From the NCBI GenBank assembly GCA_002359495.1, contig DENB01000093.1:1-11875 (forward strand): DNA of 11,875 nucleotides, in the 5' to 3' direction. The position numbers and the translations under genes were made by a program. Positions 6,093 to 11,875 of this stretch are shown here, in pieces. Every line of letters starts with the position of its first letter. The first letter of the stretch is position 1. The DNA comes from Enterobacteriaceae bacterium UBA2655. Lineage in GTDB: Bacteria; Pseudomonadota; Gammaproteobacteria; Enterobacterales; Enterobacteriaceae. Under the pieces are notes generated by a model that saw nothing but the letters and a program-made list of their open reading frames with translations, was not told where the DNA came from and did not search any database.

Positions 6093-7922
6093 TCAGGGCG
6101 TCGGCGCGTGGGTTCCGCTATCCGCTAACCCTTTCGCCGCGCAAATCAGCGACAGATGACTTAACCCCTGCGGCATATTGCCGCGCCAGGTCTGGGTGCG
6201 GATATCAAACATCTCATTGAAGATCTGCACGTTGCCGGTCAGACAGAGCGTATCCAGAATCTCCTGCATAGTTTTTTCGGCCGCCTCCTTGTGTCCCATC
6301 TTCGCCAGCGCCTCCACCAGCCAGAAAGAACAGGCGACAAAGGTGCTCTCTTCTTTATCGACGTCGGAATAGCGATAAAGCATCGCCTCGCCCTGCCCGA
6401 GCTGCTGGCGCAGAGCCTGCAAGGTGGAGAGCATGCGCTCGGGATTGACCTTGCTGCCGTAATAGTGCGTCAGCGCGACGGCGGCATCCAGCCGGTCGGC
6501 GCCCACGTAGAAGGTATAAGCCTGCTGCTTCTCGGACCAGCAATGATGCTCAACCCAGTCGCGGATACGGTCGCGCTCGCGCTTCCAGCGATGCTGCCAG
6601 GTCGGCTCGATATGGCCCTCTTCCGCCAGCGACACCGCCTGATCCAGCGCCAGCCAGCAGGCCATTTTCGAATGGGTGTAGTGCTGCTTCTCCGGCAGCT
6701 CCCATATGCCGCAATCCTGTTCGCGCCAGCTATCGGCGCAGGCGTTGGCGAGATGACCAAGCAGGCGTGAAGTGGCCAGATCCAGCACGTGCCCGGCGTC
6801 GATAAACAGGCGCGCCGTCGCCAGCAGATCGCCGTACATGCTGAGCTGCAGCTGACGGCTGGCGTTATTGCCCGAACGCACCGGCTGCGTGCCCCGGTAT
6901 CCCTCCAGCGGCAGATAGCGTTCTTCCGGCACCTGGCCGCCTTCCAGCGTATAACAGGCGCATAGCTTGCCCTCATGCTGCATGATGGTGGTGGTCAGCC
7001 AGGAGAAGGCCGCCTTACAATCCTCCAGCGCGCCAAGATAGACGAACGATTTAATGATCAGGCAGGCGTCGCGCACCCAGGCGTAGCGGTAGTCATAGTT
7101 TTTCTCTTTGCCCAATCCTTCCGGCAAGGAGGTGGTCGCCGCCGCCGCCAGCGCGCCGGTCGGCGAATACCAGAGGAACTTCAGCGCCAGCGCCGAACGC
7201 TTCACATGGTTGGTGAAAGGGCCTTCCCAGGTCAGATTGTTGACCCAGTCGCGCCAGGCGTAATCGCTGGTCTCGATGCGCTGATCGATTTTTTCCAGCG
7301 GCGGCACCGCTAGCGGCTCCCGCTCCGTCGCCACCAGCGCGACCAGGGTGCGCGAATCGGGCCGGGTCACGAAATAGCCGCTCATGCCTTCATCGCTGCT
7401 TTCCGTCAGCGTTATCTCATCGGAGTAGCGCAGCATCAGCATCAGATCGCCGACGTGAAAAACCGGTTTATCCTGCGCTTTGGCCAGCCACGGCGACTGC
7501 GTCTCGGCGCGCGTACCCAGCTTCAGGCGCATCTGTATACGCACTTCCCCCTCCACGCCCTCTACGCGCCGCGCCATTTCGCTCCACGGCAGACGGCCAG
7601 CCAGCGTACTGTTCAGCGATTCGGTGATTTTTACGCTGCCGCTGGCGGTCTCGTAGCGGGTTTCCAGCACGTTGCTGTCCGGCCGATAGCTGCGCTGCAT
7701 GCGCCAGGGTTCTTCAGGAACCAGCTGGAAATAGCCGCCGACATCCGCATCGAGAATGCGGTCGAACAGCGGCGGCGAATCGAGATTGGGCGCGCACCAC
7801 CAGTCGATGGCGCCGTCAGGCGCGATCAGCGCGACGGAACGGCCTTCGCCAATCGCCGCGTAATCGCCCAGTTCCGCATACCCCTCGTCACGCGCAGGGG
7901 ACGTAAAGGTTTTATTCTTCAC
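6093..7922 (-). CDS. Glycoside hydrolase family 15 (trehalase/glucoamylase-like)
   Basis: This encodes 609 residues. Residues about 14-215 match the N-terminal beta-domain of trehalase-like GH15 enzymes (G-D-Y-A-A-I-G-E-G-R-S-V-A-L-I and G-A-I-D-W-W-C-A-P). Residues about 235-600 are the alpha-helical catalytic domain. Y-R-Y-A-W-V-R-D at 278-285 and G-N-M-P-Q-G-L-S-H at 581-589 are family signatures. The likely acid/base pair is E408 (C-G-I-W-E) and E570 (F-N-E-M-F-D). GH15 inverts alpha-glucosidic bonds; the tandem-domain bacterial type includes mycobacterial trehalase, so trehalose is a reasonable but unproven substrate. There is no signal peptide, so it is cytoplasmic. The start is GTG; an AAGGA lies eleven bases upstream and no nearby in-frame ATG exists. 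It appears monocistronic, diverging from the bestrophin remnant. E. coli trehalases are GH37, so this would be a separate route. Confidence 0.92.
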   Translation of the reverse strand: MKNKTFTSPARDEGYAELGDYAAIGEGRSVALIAPDGAIDWWCAPNLDSPPLFDRILDADVGGYFQLVPEEPWRMQRSYRPDSNVLETRYETASGSVKITESLNSTLAGRLPWSEMARRVEGVEGEVRIQMRLKLGTRAETQSPWLAKAQDKPVFHVGDLMLMLRYSDEITLTESSDEGMSGYFVTRPDSRTLVALVATEREPLAVPPLEKIDQRIETSDYAWRDWVNNLTWEGPFTNHVKRSALALKFLWYSPTGALAAAATTSLPEGLGKEKNYDYRYAWVRDACLIIKSFVYLGALEDCKAAFSWLTTTIMQHEGKLCACYTLEGGQVPEERYLPLEGYRGTQPVRSGNNASRQLQLSMYGDLLATARLFIDAGHVLDLATSRLLGHLANACADSWREQDCGIWELPEKQHYTHSKMACWLALDQAVSLAEEGHIEPTWQHRWKRERDRIRDWVEHHCWSEKQQAYTFYVGADRLDAAVALTHYYGSKVNPERMLSTLQALRQQLGQGEAMLYRYSDVDKEESTFVACSFWLVEALAKMGHKEAAEKTMQEILDTLCLTGNVQIFNEMFDIRTQTWRGNMPQGLSHLSLICAAKGLADSGTHAPTP

Positions 7923-7947
7923 AAGTCGCTGATTCCTTTATGGCTGA

Positions 7948-7963
7948 TGGCCGCCAGCGGCCA
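7948..7963. promoter_or_regulatory. Palindrome in the GH15 leader
   Basis: TGGCCGC, two bases, then GCGGCCA form a perfect 7-bp inverted repeat 26-41 bases upstream of the GH15 GTG start. It could be an operator or a 5'-UTR hairpin that leaves the AAGGA site exposed. No regulator is identifiable. Confidence 0.35.
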
Positions 7964-7995
7964 GGTTGGGAAGGAACTTTAAGCGTAGTACAGCC

Positions 7996-8699
7996 GTGAT
8001 CGTTGTCACAGGCGACCGGCACATTGTTCTGGAAAAGCCTGGCGGCGAAAAAGACCAGGCTTCAGTAACCCCTGGCGCAGGTCAACGCAAAAAAGCGCGC
8101 AGTCAGGAAACGACGAGGAGGCGAAAACTTTCGCCGCGCTGATGATCGCCTTTAGCTGGAGCCTGAAGCACCAGCTCAGAGACAGCGATGCGCAGGAAGT
8201 TTTAGCGCGGCTGGTGCCGGCGCGCTGGCGCGACGAGGCGATGCGCAGCCCGCTGCCGACTAACCGGCTGCTGCTCTGCATGGGGGTCTGGCTGGGCGAA
8301 CGGCAGCGCGAAGGAACGATTTCCGACAGCGTCGCGCAGAATATCGATCGCAACCTCAATGTGCTGTCGCAGGTGCTGAGCGGCTGCGAGCGCATCGCCA
8401 ATACGCCGATCCCTTTCGCCTACAGCCTGATGTTGCATCGCACGGTATATCTGTTTTGTACGCTGCTGCCGTTCGCGCTGGTGACGGACCTGCACTACAT
8501 GACGCCGCTGGTTTCGGTATTTATCTCTTACACCTTTCTTTCGCTGGAGTCGCTGGCGGAGGAGCTGGAAGATCCCTTCGGCAGAACGGCGAACGATCTG
8601 CCGCTGGACGCCATCTGTACGATCATCGAACGCAATCTGAAAGAGATGAATAACGATTTTCCGCTGCCGGAACCGTTACAGCTGCGCGTTATAACCTGA
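7996..8699 (+). pseudogene. Bestrophin-family (YneE-like) channel gene, N-terminally degraded
   Basis: An intact frame from ATG 8142 gives 185 residues that strongly resemble the C-terminal 60% of E. coli YneE (about 304 aa). Examples are G-C-E-R-I-A-x-T-P-I-P-F-A-Y at 81-94, L-H-R-T-V-Y-L-F-C at 98-106, E-D-P-F-G at 143-147 and N-D-L-P-L-D at 151-156. Bestrophins are membrane chloride/anion channels and need their N-terminal helices, which are missing. The homologous frame continues upstream of 8142 (E-E-A-K-T-F-A-A-L) without a start. Family-like fragments appear in another frame: L-F-W-K-S-L-A at 8024-8044 and Q-V-N-A-K at 8078-8092, with a TAA between them. This suggests a frameshift, a nonsense change and an internal deletion of roughly 60 residues. 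ATG 8142 has no well-spaced ribosome site. I read it as a pseudogene; a short translated product cannot be excluded. Confidence 0.75.
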
Positions 8700-8728
8700 T
8701 TTAACGCACCGCGGCGGTGCGGATCAGG
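8695..8728. terminator. Shared convergent hairpin containing both stop codons
   Basis: An inner stem (CGCACC/GGTGCG around 8705-8721, extendable) is flanked by outer arms CCTGAT (8695-8700) and ATCAGG (8723-8728). The TGA stops of the bestrophin remnant (8697-8699) and the esterase (8726-8724) lie inside the outer arms. No U run follows on either strand, so it may block 3' exonucleases more than it terminates. Confidence 0.4.
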
Positions 8729-9620
8729 CCAGATTGTCGAGCCAGCGCACATAGGCCTGATCCCACAACGCCGCTGGCGTGCCCGCTTTGCCGAGGCCGA
8801 AACCGTGGCCGCCTTTGGTAATCTGAATCAACTCTACCGGCACGCGCATACGGCGGCAGGTATCGCGCATCAGCTCGGAATTAATGGGATTGGCGGTGCG
8901 ATCGTCTTCCGCCTGGGCGAGAAACGTCGGCGGGTAGCGGCGCGTCACATAATTTTGCACCGACCAGTTCGCTTCGTCGGCTGGCGTAGCGTGGCGGCCG
9001 GCCATCATCAGGTGGGTAGTGGTGTGTTGATAAGGCGCTTCCAGGGTGATCACCGGATAGATCAGTCCGACGCTGTCCGCCCTGGGCACCACCTGATCGA
9101 GCGGGTCCTGCGGCGTGTAAGAGACAAAATCGGGGCGCGCCGCCGCCATACCGAGCAGATGTCCGCCGGCCGAAAAGCCCAGCAGATGCACTTTACGCTC
9201 AAACGAGCGCACCAGCCGAATCGCGCGCTGGGCATCCTGAAGCGGCGCCAGCGGGCCGGCGCGCCACTTCTCATGGGGCAGGCGGTAGCTCAGCACATAG
9301 GCGGTGTAGCCGTTGGCATTCAGCCAGCGCGCGACCGGCCAGGCTTCGCGCCCCATGCCGATCCAGCGGTAGCCGCCGCCAGCGGCGATCAGCACCGCTT
9401 CGCCGTTGGGATTTTCCGGCCGGAAGCGCTGGATCGCCGGGCTGACGATATTTGACCATGAGCCGTTGAGGCTGACATGCAGCTCGCCGGACGGCCCGCC
9501 GCCGCCTGGCGGATCGTCTGGCCAGAGGGGAATAATCTCGTCACGGGCGAAAAGCTTGCCGGTAGACATAGAGAGTAGCGTGGCTGCGGTGCCAAGAAAT
9601 AAACGTCGACGCGTGATCAT
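8724..9620 (-). CDS. Exported alpha/beta-hydrolase (acetylesterase-like)
   Basis: This encodes 298 residues from ATG 9620. A GTG at 9641 would add seven residues but has no ribosome site. The ATG start puts the twin-arginine-like sequence T-R-R-R-L-F-L-G at 3-10, before a hydrophobic segment and an L-F-A cut site near residue 25, so Tat export to the periplasm is likely. The fold is the alpha/beta hydrolase of the BD-FAE / acetyl-xylan-esterase type. Evidence is the G-G-G-Y-R oxyanion region (81-85), the nucleophile elbow G-F-S150-A-G-G-H, the acid in E-D-D-R (D240 most likely) and H272 in G-G-H-G-F-G. The near-N-terminal W-P-D-D-P-P-G-G-G-G is typical of this group. The natural ester substrate cannot be read from sequence; plant cell-wall acetyl or feruloyl groups are one possibility. 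It has no obvious operon partner. Confidence 0.88.
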   Translation of the reverse strand: MITRRRLFLGTAATLLSMSTGKLFARDEIIPLWPDDPPGGGGPSGELHVSLNGSWSNIVSPAIQRFRPENPNGEAVLIAAGGGYRWIGMGREAWPVARWLNANGYTAYVLSYRLPHEKWRAGPLAPLQDAQRAIRLVRSFERKVHLLGFSAGGHLLGMAAARPDFVSYTPQDPLDQVVPRADSVGLIYPVITLEAPYQHTTTHLMMAGRHATPADEANWSVQNYVTRRYPPTFLAQAEDDRTANPINSELMRDTCRRMRVPVELIQITKGGHGFGLGKAGTPAALWDQAYVRWLDNLA

Positions 9621-9732
9621 GATGCCAAAAGGTGATTCCACTAAAACGGAGAGCTGTTAACTGTTTCTGAACGATGCAAGATAGGTGCCAAATGCTGGCG
9701 ATTATGCAGGCAGCGGCGGGTAAAAAGCTATA

Positions 9733-9761
9733 AAAAACGCGCTTTGGCGCAGCGCGTTTTT
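9733..9761 (-). terminator. Bidirectional rho-independent terminator
   Basis: The 11-bp stem AAAAACGCGCT/AGCGCGTTTTT (9733-9743 with 9751-9761) has a seven-base loop. The A tract on one side and T tract on the other make it work in both directions. It ends the minus-strand antiporter/periplasmic-protein unit, 35 bases after the stop at 9796. Confidence 0.88.
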
Positions 9762-9795
9762 CGTCGTGGCGGCGAAAAGCCAGGCCGCCGTCGGG

Positions 9796-10134
9796 TTAAT
9801 CTTCCTGCTGAAACTGCGTCATTACCGTCTGCTCGCACTGCTGCTCGTTGCCGCGCAGCTTATTGCGTTCATCATCGCCCAGCTCCATCCAGGCGCTAAC
9901 CACTTCGCGCGCGGTATCTTCGTCAAAAGACTGCTTGTTCATCGCCGAGGGCGACTGGCTGCGCGCAATGTAATCTTTCATCTGCGCGATATATTGATCT
10001 TCCGTCATGGTCGCCGTTTCGCCACCGACGATATGGCAAAGCTGGCTGGCGTAGATGTTTTCCGGCGAGTCGTCCGCCGCCAGCGCGCTGGCTGAGAGGG
10101 TCATTCCCAACAGTAATAACAGGGAAAATTTCAT
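9796..10134 (-). CDS. Small periplasmic two-cysteine protein (unrecognised)
   Basis: This encodes 112 residues. It starts with a clear Sec signal peptide (M-K-F-S, leucine-rich core, A-S-A-L-A cut site at about residue 19-20). The mature domain of about 92 residues is acidic, mainly helical in character, and carries exactly two cysteines, C33 and C100, at opposite ends, which could form a disulfide in the periplasm. The motif D-D-S-P-E-N-I-Y-A-S-Q-L-C-H resembles helix-cap starts seen in small periplasmic proteins, but I cannot name a family. The AGGAG ribosome site is well placed. It lies 42 bp downstream of the antiporter gene on the same strand and is followed by a strong terminator, so the two probably share a transcript. 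A palindrome just upstream may allow separate control. Confidence 0.85.
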   Translation of the reverse strand: MKFSLLLLLGMTLSASALAADDSPENIYASQLCHIVGGETATMTEDQYIAQMKDYIARSQSPSAMNKQSFDEDTAREVVSAWMELGDDERNKLRGNEQQCEQTVMTQFQQED

Positions 10135-10146
10135 TTAAGGCTCCTG

Positions 10147-10161
10147 TTTGTTCCGAACAAA
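10147..10161. promoter_or_regulatory. 15-bp palindrome before the periplasmic-protein gene
   Basis: TTTGTTC, one central base, then GAACAAA form a perfect inverted repeat in the 42-bp gap after the antiporter stop, about 5 bases before the AGGAG ribosome site. It may be an operator or a small RNA hairpin (6-bp stem, 3-base loop) affecting translation of the downstream gene. Confidence 0.4.
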
Positions 10162-10176
10162 ATAAAGCGTAGTTGA

Positions 10177-11520
10177 TCATTTGTCCCGTTGCCGGGCGGC
10201 CAACCGCGCGGCGCGGCAGCTCAACAGCGGCGTCACCGTCGCGCCATGCAGCACGATGCTGGAAACCACCAGCGTCAGCGCCATATCGACCATGGTGGAC
10301 GCTTGCGGCCCTTCCATGCCGTGCACCCAGGCGAAGGCGATATAGTTGATACTGCCGATGCCGCGAATGCCCAGCCAGCCGATCAAAAGACGACGCGCGA
10401 AAGGGATGCCCGCACCGAGCGTCGCCAGCCAGACCGCCAGCGGCCGCACTATCGCGAACAGCAGCAGACCCAGCGCGATGCCGGTCAGGTTCCAGTGATC
10501 CGCCAGCGTAATGCCCAGCACCACCATTAACCCCGCCGCCATCAGACGTTCAATGGTATCGCCGAAAGAGAGCGCGTCGCCCACCACCAGCCCGACCGAT
10601 TTCGCCAGATTGCCGCCGCTGTATGACATTCGTTGGTTAGGGTTGATCAGCTCTTCCGCAGGCACGAAACGATCGTCTTCCGGCAGATCTTCCGGCGGAT
10701 TGCGTTTGATAACCCTGATCTCCGCGCGCCGCAGGCCGACGCCCGCCGCGAAGGTCGCCAGGAAGCCGGAGGCGTCCAGCGATTGCGCCGCCGCGTAGCT
10801 TAACGCAATCAGCGCCAGCGCGAGAAAGTCGTTAGGCGCGACGTCGCCATGCGCATTGCGCAGGTGCGTCACCAGCATGCCGATGCCCCGACCCAGCAGG
10901 AAGCCGATGCCGACGCCGCCAATTACGCCCCAGAGCACATCTTTCAGCGCCCAGTGGGTAAAGAGCGTGCTTTCAGGCGCCTCGCCGCTGAACAGCATTA
11001 CCGCCAGGATCAGCAGCGGCAGCGCCGAACCGTCGTTCATGCCCGCTTCGCTGGAGAGCGCCACGCGCAGCGCATCGTCATCGCGCGCGTCATTCACCGA
11101 GATTAAACTGGCAAGCACCGGATCGGTAGGCGCGACGATGGCGGCGAACGCCAGCGACAGCGGCCAGTTGAAGCCGGTAATCCAATGAACCAGCAGCGTC
11201 ATGCCGATTACGGTAAGCAGCATCGCCGGAAAAGCGAGCCGCGCGCCGACCCACCAGCCGGAATCGCTGAACGGCAGCCGCAGCTTCAGCCCGGTGATAA
11301 ATAGCGAGGCGGCCATGGTGATTTCGGTGATGTGCGCCGCCAGCGTCGGGTGGCCGATAATATCGATGCGCAGCAGATCGAAGGCCCAAGGGCCGCATAA
11401 AATGCCGGCAAACAGAAAGAGACCGAATGAGGTCACCGGCCCCCGGTGAATCCACCCGGAAGCCAGCGACATTAACAATAACAGGCAACCTGTTGCGGCT
11501 GTCCAGGCGAGAAAGTCCAT
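10177..11520 (-). CDS. CPA1-type cation:proton antiporter (NhaP-like)
   Basis: This encodes 447 residues, an inner-membrane Na+ or K+/H+ exchanger of the Na_H_Exchanger family. About twelve hydrophobic segments are visible, including 5-22, 31-48, 92-112, 121-140, 165-178, 195-215, 231-247, 325-341, 346-362 and 410-426. Family motifs are A-P-T-D-P-V-L at 130-136 (the TD pair), S-S-E-A-G-M-N-D-G at 156-164 (ion-binding N162/D163), a conserved R359 in I-V-R-P, and G-I-R-G at 384-387. A hydrophilic loop at 270-300 interrupts the C-terminal half. There is no long cytoplasmic C-terminal regulatory domain. GGAG is well spaced before the ATG. The upstream MFS gene is 63 bp away on the same strand; the small periplasmic gene follows by 42 bp. 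Ion selectivity cannot be read from sequence. Confidence 0.93.
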   Translation of the reverse strand: MDFLAWTAATGCLLLLMSLASGWIHRGPVTSFGLFLFAGILCGPWAFDLLRIDIIGHPTLAAHITEITMAASLFITGLKLRLPFSDSGWWVGARLAFPAMLLTVIGMTLLVHWITGFNWPLSLAFAAIVAPTDPVLASLISVNDARDDDALRVALSSEAGMNDGSALPLLILAVMLFSGEAPESTLFTHWALKDVLWGVIGGVGIGFLLGRGIGMLVTHLRNAHGDVAPNDFLALALIALSYAAAQSLDASGFLATFAAGVGLRRAEIRVIKRNPPEDLPEDDRFVPAEELINPNQRMSYSGGNLAKSVGLVVGDALSFGDTIERLMAAGLMVVLGITLADHWNLTGIALGLLLFAIVRPLAVWLATLGAGIPFARRLLIGWLGIRGIGSINYIAFAWVHGMEGPQASTMVDMALTLVVSSIVLHGATVTPLLSCRAARLAARQRDK

Positions 11521-11583
11521 GATGCTCCGTGTTAAAAAATGAACTTTCTTAATAATGGCACAAGTTTTTCAGGGTAGCGGAAA

Positions 11584-11875
11584 TCACTGCTTAAGACCGC
11601 GGCTGGCGAGACGAATCACCAGACTCGCCGCAGCGGCCAGGGTCGCCACCGTCACCACGCCGTTCCAGCCCCAGCGCGCCAGCGCCATGCTGCCCAGCGC
11701 CGCGCCGGTCGCCATGCCAATAAACACCACGGTGAACAGCAGCGCGTTGAGGCGGCTGCGCGCGTCGGGCGCCAGGCTGTAGACCAGCGTCTGATGCGCC
11801 ACCAGCGTCGCCTGAACGCCGAGATCGAAGCCGATGGTGCTCAGCACGATCAGCCCCAGCTGCGCCGGCAGCGAC
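11584..11875 (-). CDS. MFS transporter, C-terminal part (cut by window edge)
   Basis: The frame is open from the right edge to a TGA at 11586-11584, giving 96 complete codons. The segment contains F-D-L-G-V-Q-A-T-L-V-A-H-Q-T-L-V-Y, then A-P-D-A-R-S-R-L-N-A-L-L-F-T-V-V-F-I-G-M-A-T-G-A-A-L-G. The latter is the cytoplasmic loop plus following helix near the end of many drug-efflux-type MFS proteins. Two to three membrane helices are visible. An internal GTG at 11847 is not the real start because the family pattern continues upstream of it. Substrate unknown. It is upstream of and co-directional with the antiporter gene, and the 63-bp gap shows no terminator, so co-transcription is possible. Confidence 0.85.
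   Translation of the reverse strand, partial: SLPAQLGLIVLSTIGFDLGVQATLVAHQTLVYSLAPDARSRLNALLFTVVFIGMATGAALGSMALARWGWNGVVTVATLAAAASLVIRLASRGLKQ

Noticed and set aside
5855..6220. 121-codon plus-strand frame between the KGG and GH15 genes
   Set aside because: The product is Arg/Ser-rich with no domain or signal pattern, has no ribosome site, and overlaps the GH15 3' end in antisense. It is explained by GC-rich composition.
8006..8401. 131-codon minus-strand frame over the bestrophin remnant
   Set aside because: Its composition is Ser/Arg/Leu noise, and the opposite strand carries clear bestrophin motifs. It is a shadow.
8805..9455. 216-codon plus-strand frame antisense to the esterase
   Set aside because: His/Arg/Gly-rich antisense product without motifs. 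The esterase has a complete catalytic triad and signal peptide.
9923..10180. 85-codon minus-strand frame whose ATG overlaps the antiporter stop
   Set aside because: The ATGA overlap looks like translational coupling, but the product has no pattern and overlaps the 112-aa exported protein, which has a good ribosome site and signal peptide.
1..11875. CRISPR array, transposase, toxin-antitoxin or phage-defence module
   Set aside because: I looked for regularly spaced repeats, insertion-sequence inverted ends and paired small toxin/antitoxin frames. The only repeats are isolated palindromes, the KGG internal repeat and one 11-bp tandem duplication.

Overview
The window looks like chromosomal DNA of a GC-rich member of the Enterobacterales. 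The gor and rlmJ products follow their E. coli counterparts residue for residue over long stretches. A Pantoea/Erwinia/Mixta-type (Erwiniaceae) host is my inference; the sequence does not prove it. The coding part from about 1.64 kb onward is GC-rich. Two AT-richer stretches stand out: the left end (about 1-1640) and the non-coding DNA at about 5040-5810.

Layout. (1) 1-1106, minus strand: an accessory-looking pair, a lipoprotein followed by a secreted coiled-coil protein that runs off the left edge. I recognise neither family with confidence. (2) 1107-1641: non-coding DNA with one possible 42-codon small ORF. (3) 1642-4883: a conserved housekeeping block, rlmJ (23S rRNA m6A2030 methyltransferase), convergent rnz/rbn (RNase Z/BN), and gor (glutathione reductase), which diverges from rnz and ends in a strong terminator. 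In E. coli rlmJ and gor are direct neighbours; here rnz lies between them on the opposite strand. (4) 4884-6092: about 1.2 kb that is mostly non-coding. It contains only a 54-codon KGG-repeat (YciG-like) stress protein gene with its own sigma-S-like promoter, several strong hairpins and an 11-bp tandem repeat. (5) 6093-7922, minus: a GH15 trehalase/glucoamylase-type hydrolase. (6) 7996-8699, plus: a bestrophin-family (YneE-like) gene that has lost its N-terminal membrane part and is best read as a pseudogene. (7) 8724-9620, minus: an exported, Tat-type alpha/beta-hydrolase esterase. (8) 9796-11520, minus: a CPA1-type cation:proton antiporter followed by a small periplasmic two-cysteine protein, probably an operon ending in a bidirectional terminator. 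(9) 11584-11875, minus: the C-terminal end of an MFS transporter cut by the right edge.

The genes do not form one pathway. Stress and envelope roles recur (glutathione reduction, KGG protein, possible trehalose hydrolysis, ion/proton exchange), but that grouping is thematic. I see no rRNA or tRNA gene, no CRISPR array, no transposase and no complete defence system. The least explained parts are the lipoprotein/coiled-coil pair at the left edge, the decayed bestrophin gene, and the hairpins and repeats around the KGG gene.
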